This document shows, one piece after another, positions 59,643-64,000 of a stretch of DNA of 64,000 nt. The translations under genes were made by a program, and so were the position numbers. Source of the DNA: Anaerolineae bacterium (lineage in GTDB: Bacteria > Chloroflexota > Anaerolineae > Anaerolineales > E44-bin32); the NCBI GenBank assembly GCA_011174825.1, contig DUEZ01000067.1, positions 20,358 to 84,357 on the forward strand. Direction: 5' to 3'. A model generated the notes under the pieces. The model made no database searches. It saw only the letters and a program-made list of their open reading frames with translations, and was not told the DNA's origin. Every line of letters starts with the position of its first letter. Positions within the stretch are counted from its first letter, which is position 1.

Positions 59643-60875
59643 TTAAAACAATCTCAGTTGTTGAGGGACTCGGTGCCCGTCAAGGGTGATATAGGGTGCA
59701 GCACGCTCCGCCATAATGCCGATTTTGCGTAAGTCGCTTAAGTATCGTATACGACCATGTTGGCGCGAGCGTAGGATGACATCCGCACCTCGAGGCCCAA
59801 TGCCAGGAACGCGCAGTAATTCTGTTCGGTCGGCAAGGTTGACTTCAATGGGGGTTTCGGCCAACGTATTACGGGCATACGCCAGCTTGGGATCCGTAGA
59901 GATGGGTAGCCGTCCTTCGTGAGTGAAAGGTAGATCCTCAAGATCAAATTGGTAATCACGTAATAGGAACGAGGCCTGATATAGACGATGTTCACGGAGG
60001 GGATTTTCAGCTGGATGGTTCTCGAGAGGCGTACCTTGCACGGGAGTGAAGGCTTCAAAGAATGCCCGGCCGAGTCCATGGGTTTGATGAAGTTTCGAAA
60101 CCGTGCTCAGGATCTCCAAATCGCTCTCACCAGCAGGTCCGACGACAAATTGGGTGGTGCTTGAAGGCCAACGACCTCCCCAGCCGCGATACGCGGGGGT
60201 GCTCCTCCGTATCTCCTCAATCCATCCGAGGGGTTGGAGGAGTTCATCGGTAAACTTTTTGGCTGGGGCAAGACATGAAAGACGATCAGGATTCGGTGCC
60301 TCTAAGTTGATCGATATACGATCCGCAAGCTGCATCGCTCTCATGATTTGATCACGTTCAGCGCCGGGCATGATTTTCAGGTGGAGGTATCCGCGGTAGC
60401 CAAGTTTAACGCGCAGAATTTCGGCCACGTCGAGCATGTGATTCTGGGTGTTAGGACCACCCGCAAAGACGCCTGATGAAAGGAAAAGACCGTCGAGTAG
60501 ACCAGCTTGAAAGATATTGTGATAGGTCTTTGCCATTCCCTCCGGTTTGAAGGTAATCCGACGTTCGTCCCTCCCTGCACGGAAACCACAATAGTGGCAA
60601 TCACGTTCACAAGCAGTGGTGAGCATTGCCTTGAGTAGGGGTATACGCCGACCGCCAGGCATTACGGCGTTTTGGATCGGGATCTTCCTCCCGTTGACCT
60701 CGATGTGATTCGAGATGCCACGGCGACTGAAGCGATCGCGCAATTCTGAAGGAGTGTATCCAGAGGTCCTGCGAGTATCACGGATAAATCCCCCACAGAG
60801 TGGGCTTTCCCCAGTCGCCTCGAACCTCGCCGCATCAGCGGTCATCGCAAGCTTATTGAGATCATCCATCAGCAT
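59643..60875 (-). CDS. Radical-SAM protein with helix-hairpin-helix, DNA modification/repair type
   Basis: 410 aa. Radical-SAM cluster CERDCHYC (Cys89, 93, 96), TIM-barrel segments and a C-terminal HhH (LLRVPGIGPRGADVILRSRQHGRIRYLSDLRKIGI). This matches COG4277, annotated 'putative DNA modification/repair radical SAM protein'. In many genomes its gene adjoins a uracil-DNA-glycosylase-like partner; none is seen here. Substrate unproven. Confidence 0.9.
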   Translation of the reverse strand: MLMDDLNKLAMTADAARFEATGESPLCGGFIRDTRRTSGYTPSELRDRFSRRGISNHIEVNGRKIPIQNAVMPGGRRIPLLKAMLTTACERDCHYCGFRAGRDERRITFKPEGMAKTYHNIFQAGLLDGLFLSSGVFAGGPNTQNHMLDVAEILRVKLGYRGYLHLKIMPGAERDQIMRAMQLADRISINLEAPNPDRLSCLAPAKKFTDELLQPLGWIEEIRRSTPAYRGWGGRWPSSTTQFVVGPAGESDLEILSTVSKLHQTHGLGRAFFEAFTPVQGTPLENHPAENPLREHRLYQASFLLRDYQFDLEDLPFTHEGRLPISTDPKLAYARNTLAETPIEVNLADRTELLRVPGIGPRGADVILRSRQHGRIRYLSDLRKIGIMAERAAPYITLDGHRVPQQLRLF

Positions 60876-61232
60876 CTATACATTAGCACAAATGATCTAT
60901 TTATGCAACCTGCTTTCATCCTTTGGATCCTCACTTGCTGGTAGACCATATCTCATCATTCATGGATCATCCTGGTTTTCTTCCCCACGCTTGAGTCGTG
61001 GTGTTTGGAACCTCAAATCTGGGACAGTAGACCTTACTTACTGGTACAGATGTTGCATTTTCAGGCTAATATAGATAGGAGTCTCGCTATTCCTCGGCAC
61101 ATACAATGGGTATACGCGGCAGGTACCCTAAGGTGTCCGAGAATTAGGACCATAGAGCGGCTCGAGATGATCGCTCGAGTGGATAGATTTCTTCGGCGAT
61201 AGCAATGAGTTGGTCTGGTTCTATGTGCTTAA
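60876..61232. other. Intergenic region
   Basis: No gene found. A short inverted motif (CTCGAGATGATCGCTCGAG, 61161-61179) is the only structure seen. Confidence 0.5.
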
Positions 61233-64000
61233 ATGATAGGGTTGAGAAGTAACCACCACGTGAGATTACGTCGTATTCTCGTTCTGATCATCATCGTGAT
61301 CCTCCTGCCGTTCCTCTTTCTGGGTGGAGCGTCACCCGGTAGGGCAGCAAGCGGGGGGATTGTTCTGCCGATCCCTGGTGAACATCAGCGATCAGCGCCA
61401 GGGGATTACGATTCTGATCCAGGGAACCGAATCCACCCAGATGTAAGAAACGCAGCTCCCCTATTCACTTCATATCAAGATTGTGTTTCGGAAATGCCAT
61501 GGCGTCCGAGGGATGCGAGCATCCCAGCAACGCTTGACGATGATATCGAGTATGTTCTGCCGTTCATCTTTCCATTTTTTGGCCGCGAGATTGTTAAGAT
61601 AAATGTCAACACGAACGGCTTGATCGAGCTCCTGGAGCAAGGGGAGGCATGTATTGAGTGTGAGAATCCCCTGACTCACGAATATGGCCAGCATGAAGCT
61701 TGGGATCTCGATACGATCTTTGGGGCCAATGATGATTTGCTCACCACGGTGATCATCGGTGGGCACTCGGATCGCATTGAAATTATCTGGGCTGGTACGA
61801 CCTCGGACGATAGCAATTTCTATGGCCAAGATCTCAGCTACAAGGTGATTCTCTTCAGCGACGGTAAGGTCCAATGGAAGTTCTTCAATTTGGATTATGT
61901 AGCCTATGATGGTGATTTCTTCTCCGGTGTTTATGATGGAGAGGGTGAAGTCGAATTTGCTCTTCCGGGGGGAACACCGGGTCCCGGAGAGGGGATCTAT
62001 AAGGCGTATGAATTCGATCCAACCGGCCCAGGTATTTCAGAAATCGTCTGGAACGGCGATGATGACAGCATCCCGGTAAGACCTGAAGCCTATCTTGAAT
62101 ATCCCTTACCTTTCGTGTTCCCATTCGAAGGTCGATCTATTGAGGCCATCAGCGTCAATACGCATGGCTTGATTGAACTTCTCGAGAATAGCGAATTTTG
62201 TGTTGAATGTGAGGTAGGTTTAACCCACTTTAATAACAACCATGTGACGCTTGACATCGATGCCCTCTTCGCCGCCAATGATCTCCTTTTTAGTGGGGTC
62301 ATTTTCGAAGGATTTCTGGACCACGTGGAAGTGACCTGGGTAGGATCGACGGACGATGATACCGACTGGCCGACCCATGACCTCAGTTTTCGGGTGACCC
62401 TCTTTGATGACGGCCGTGTGGAATGGAAGTTCTTCAACATGGATTGGTTGGGTTACGCTGGCGATATCTTCACAGGGGTCTACGATGAGGTAGCAGATAT
62501 CGAGTGTGGTGTTCCAGGTGGTTCGCTGGCCATCCAAGGTGAGCGGATCAACAGGGCTTTCTTGTTTGATGATTCGGACCCTGTGAATCTGTCCCTTTTC
62601 AAGAGCGATTCACCAGATCCAGCGGTGGCTGGTGATCCATTAACCTACACCATCTTTGTCAGCAACAACAGCTTCACTGCCGGCACGCAGGTCATGCTCG
62701 ACGATATCCTACCGGATGAAGTGACCTTCGTGTCGGCGGTACCTGATCAAGGTAGCTGCGAGGAGATCGGCGGGATCGTGACCTGTGATCTAGGAACGAT
62801 TCCCAGCATGAATAATGCGCAGATCTTGATTAACGTCTTGATTAATCCTGGGACCTCGGGAACGATTACCAACACAGCGATTGCTTCGGGGCACGAGAAC
62901 GACAACAATGTGAGCAACAACACGAAAGTGGAGGATACGCTCGTCGATCTACCGACGCCGACTCCAACGAGCACCATCACGCCGACGCCATCGGATACGC
63001 CCACCCCGAGCGATACCCCCACGGCTTCAGATACCCCGACGCCGTCGGATACGCCAACACCTTCAGATACACCAACCGCGTCTGATACACCGACACCATC
63101 AGACACACCAACCGAGACACTTACGCCGTCGGATACACCCACCCCGAGCGATACGCCCACGGCGTCGGACACCCCGACGCCGTCGGATACACCCACGCCA
63201 TCGGATACACCAACACCATCGGATACACCAACTGAGACGCCAACACCATCGGACACGCCAACGCCGAGCGATACACCAACGGCTTCAGATACCCCGACGC
63301 CATCGGATACGCCGACGCCGTCTGATACACCGACGCCGTCCGATACACCGACTGACACGCCTACACCATCAGATACGCCCACGGCTTCCGATACGCCCAC
63401 ACCATCCGATACACCGACAGCCTCAGACACACCCACTGCGTCCGATACACCGACGGAGACACCAACGCCATCGGATACACCCACGGCTTCGGACACGCCC
63501 ACGGCTTCCGACACGCCCACACCATCCGATACACCGACAGCCTCAGACACACCCATTGCGTCCGATACACCAACTGAGACACCAACGCCGTCGGATACGC
63601 CGACGGCTTCAAACACGCCCACGCCGTCCGATACACCGACTGCGACCGATACGCCAACCGAGACACTTACACCCTCCGATACGCCGACCGATACGCCGAC
63701 GCCAACGGACACCCCCACAGCTTCTGACACGCCGACGCCAAGTGAAACACCCACACCTACAGAGACATTAACGCCGTCGGATACTCCTACACCGTCCAAT
63801 ACGCCCACCGAGACGCTGACACCATCGGATACGCCGACGCCAACGGACACGCCCACGGCTTCCGACACGCCGACGCCAAGTGAAACACCCACACCTACAG
63901 AGACAGTAACGCCGTCGGATACTCCTACACCGTCCGATACGCCCACCGAGACGCTGACGCCATCGGATACGCCGACGCCAACGGACACGCCCACGGCTTC
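61233..64000 (+). CDS. Large secreted protein with DUF11 domain and SDTPT repeat, runs off the window
   Basis: Open to the right edge, so absent from the ORF track; at least 922 aa. I use the ATG at 61233 (an in-frame TAA precedes it); a GTG at 61260 is an alternative. Signal peptide ([23 protein letters not shown]). Two related ~190-residue modules follow ([29 protein letters not shown] and [29 protein letters not shown]), each with a Cys pair and VxWKFFNxD. Then comes a DUF11-type repeat (~450-560: [19 protein letters not shown]) and an extremely long Thr/Pro/Ser/Asp repeat. This is a cell-surface stalk-like protein. Confidence 0.85.
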   Translation, partial: MIGLRSNHHVRLRRILVLIIIVILLPFLFLGGASPGRAASGGIVLPIPGEHQRSAPGDYDSDPGNRIHPDVRNAAPLFTSYQDCVSEMPWRPRDASIPATLDDDIEYVLPFIFPFFGREIVKINVNTNGLIELLEQGEACIECENPLTHEYGQHEAWDLDTIFGANDDLLTTVIIGGHSDRIEIIWAGTTSDDSNFYGQDLSYKVILFSDGKVQWKFFNLDYVAYDGDFFSGVYDGEGEVEFALPGGTPGPGEGIYKAYEFDPTGPGISEIVWNGDDDSIPVRPEAYLEYPLPFVFPFEGRSIEAISVNTHGLIELLENSEFCVECEVGLTHFNNNHVTLDIDALFAANDLLFSGVIFEGFLDHVEVTWVGSTDDDTDWPTHDLSFRVTLFDDGRVEWKFFNMDWLGYAGDIFTGVYDEVADIECGVPGGSLAIQGERINRAFLFDDSDPVNLSLFKSDSPDPAVAGDPLTYTIFVSNNSFTAGTQVMLDDILPDEVTFVSAVPDQGSCEEIGGIVTCDLGTIPSMNNAQILINVLINPGTSGTITNTAIASGHENDNNVSNNTKVEDTLVDLPTPTPTSTITPTPSDTPTPSDTPTASDTPTPSDTPTPSDTPTASDTPTPSDTPTETLTPSDTPTPSDTPTASDTPTPSDTPTPSDTPTPSDTPTETPTPSDTPTPSDTPTASDTPTPSDTPTPSDTPTPSDTPTDTPTPSDTPTASDTPTPSDTPTASDTPTASDTPTETPTPSDTPTASDTPTASDTPTPSDTPTASDTPIASDTPTETPTPSDTPTASNTPTPSDTPTATDTPTETLTPSDTPTDTPTPTDTPTASDTPTPSETPTPTETLTPSDTPTPSNTPTETLTPSDTPTPTDTPTASDTPTPSETPTPTETVTPSDTPTPSDTPTETLTPSDTPTPTDTPTA
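62952..64000 (+). repeat. In-frame (S/T)DTPTP minisatellite with higher-order units
   Basis: More than 1 kb of imperfect (T/A/S)-(P)-SDTPT codons. Two higher-order periods show recent unequal exchange: a near-identical 120-bp unit (63401 and 63521) and a 138-bp unit (63690, 63828, 63966). Units stay in frame. The antisense ORF track (62747-63994) is its shadow. Confidence 0.9.

Noticed and set aside
62747-63994. 415-aa minus-strand ORF rich in GVGVSDGV
   Set aside because: It is the antisense of the SDTPT-coding repeat. The + strand carries a signal peptide, a DUF11 domain and an uninterrupted frame.
62952-64000. CRISPR-like regularity
   Set aside because: Repeats are in-frame codon repeats with no unique spacers and an uninterrupted reading frame.

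Overview
The window looks like chromosome of an anaerobic Chloroflexota bacterium, most likely Anaerolineae or a relative. This is inferred from gene style, not from a marker gene. The signs are many secreted proteins with Thr/Pro-rich (TPT) linkers, PA14, CARDB and WD40 lipoproteins, a MalT-type LuxR regulator, a T-box before thrS, a ThrRS without TGS domain, 4Fe-4S and corrinoid proteins, and families of dispersed intergenic palindromes. There is one tRNA (Val-GAC), no rRNA, no CRISPR and no recognisable IS element.

Layout. 0-2.2 kb: an OmpR-type regulator with a degenerate receiver and two tiny zinc-ribbon (LysW-like) proteins, one of them absent from the ORF track. 2.5-10.7 kb: a secreted PA14 protein, then a tight operon Yip1 - MacB-type ATPase - CARDB protein - MacB-type permease, followed by a degraded duplicate of the PA14/Yip1 junction. 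10.7-14.2 kb: two lipoproteins. 14.4-15.2 kb: a DsbA-like protein with a leaderless promoter.

15.4-26.7 kb is the most unusual block, all on the + strand. A TetR regulator with its own operator is followed by a SAM-methyltransferase fused to an HgcA-like (mercury-methylation type) corrinoid membrane protein, an HgcB-like ferredoxin, a Ddn-like deazaflavin oxidoreductase, a patatin, a small membrane protein, two ABC ATPases, two ABC-2 permeases and two HlyD-type adaptors. One adaptor carries beta-propeller repeats inserted in its lipoyl hairpin. My reading is a regulated methyl-transfer/redox module coupled to a tripartite-like efflux pump; its substrate is unknown.

27-33 kb: adk, a broken Mth938-type gene, a DUF362 protein coupled to a polyferredoxin, an orphan oligopeptide-type permease pair and tRNA-Val. 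33.8-39.8 kb: an M50 protease, ABC exporter and LuxR cluster on the minus strand. 40-47.5 kb: a beta-helix lipoprotein, T-box/thrS, an L,D-transpeptidase, a candidate structured RNA, a conserved Cys-rich protein and lpd. 47.5-48.8 kb: a trypsin-fold protease followed by a free copy of its own N-terminal domain. 49-56.3 kb, minus strand: NUDIX/methyltransferase, DUF218, a 2H phosphoesterase and a MoxR/DUF58/DUF4129 operon. 57-64 kb: arfB, a C39-peptidase/TPR protein, ferritin under a palindromic operator, a radical-SAM DNA-repair-type protein, and a large secreted protein whose SDTPT repeat runs off the right edge.
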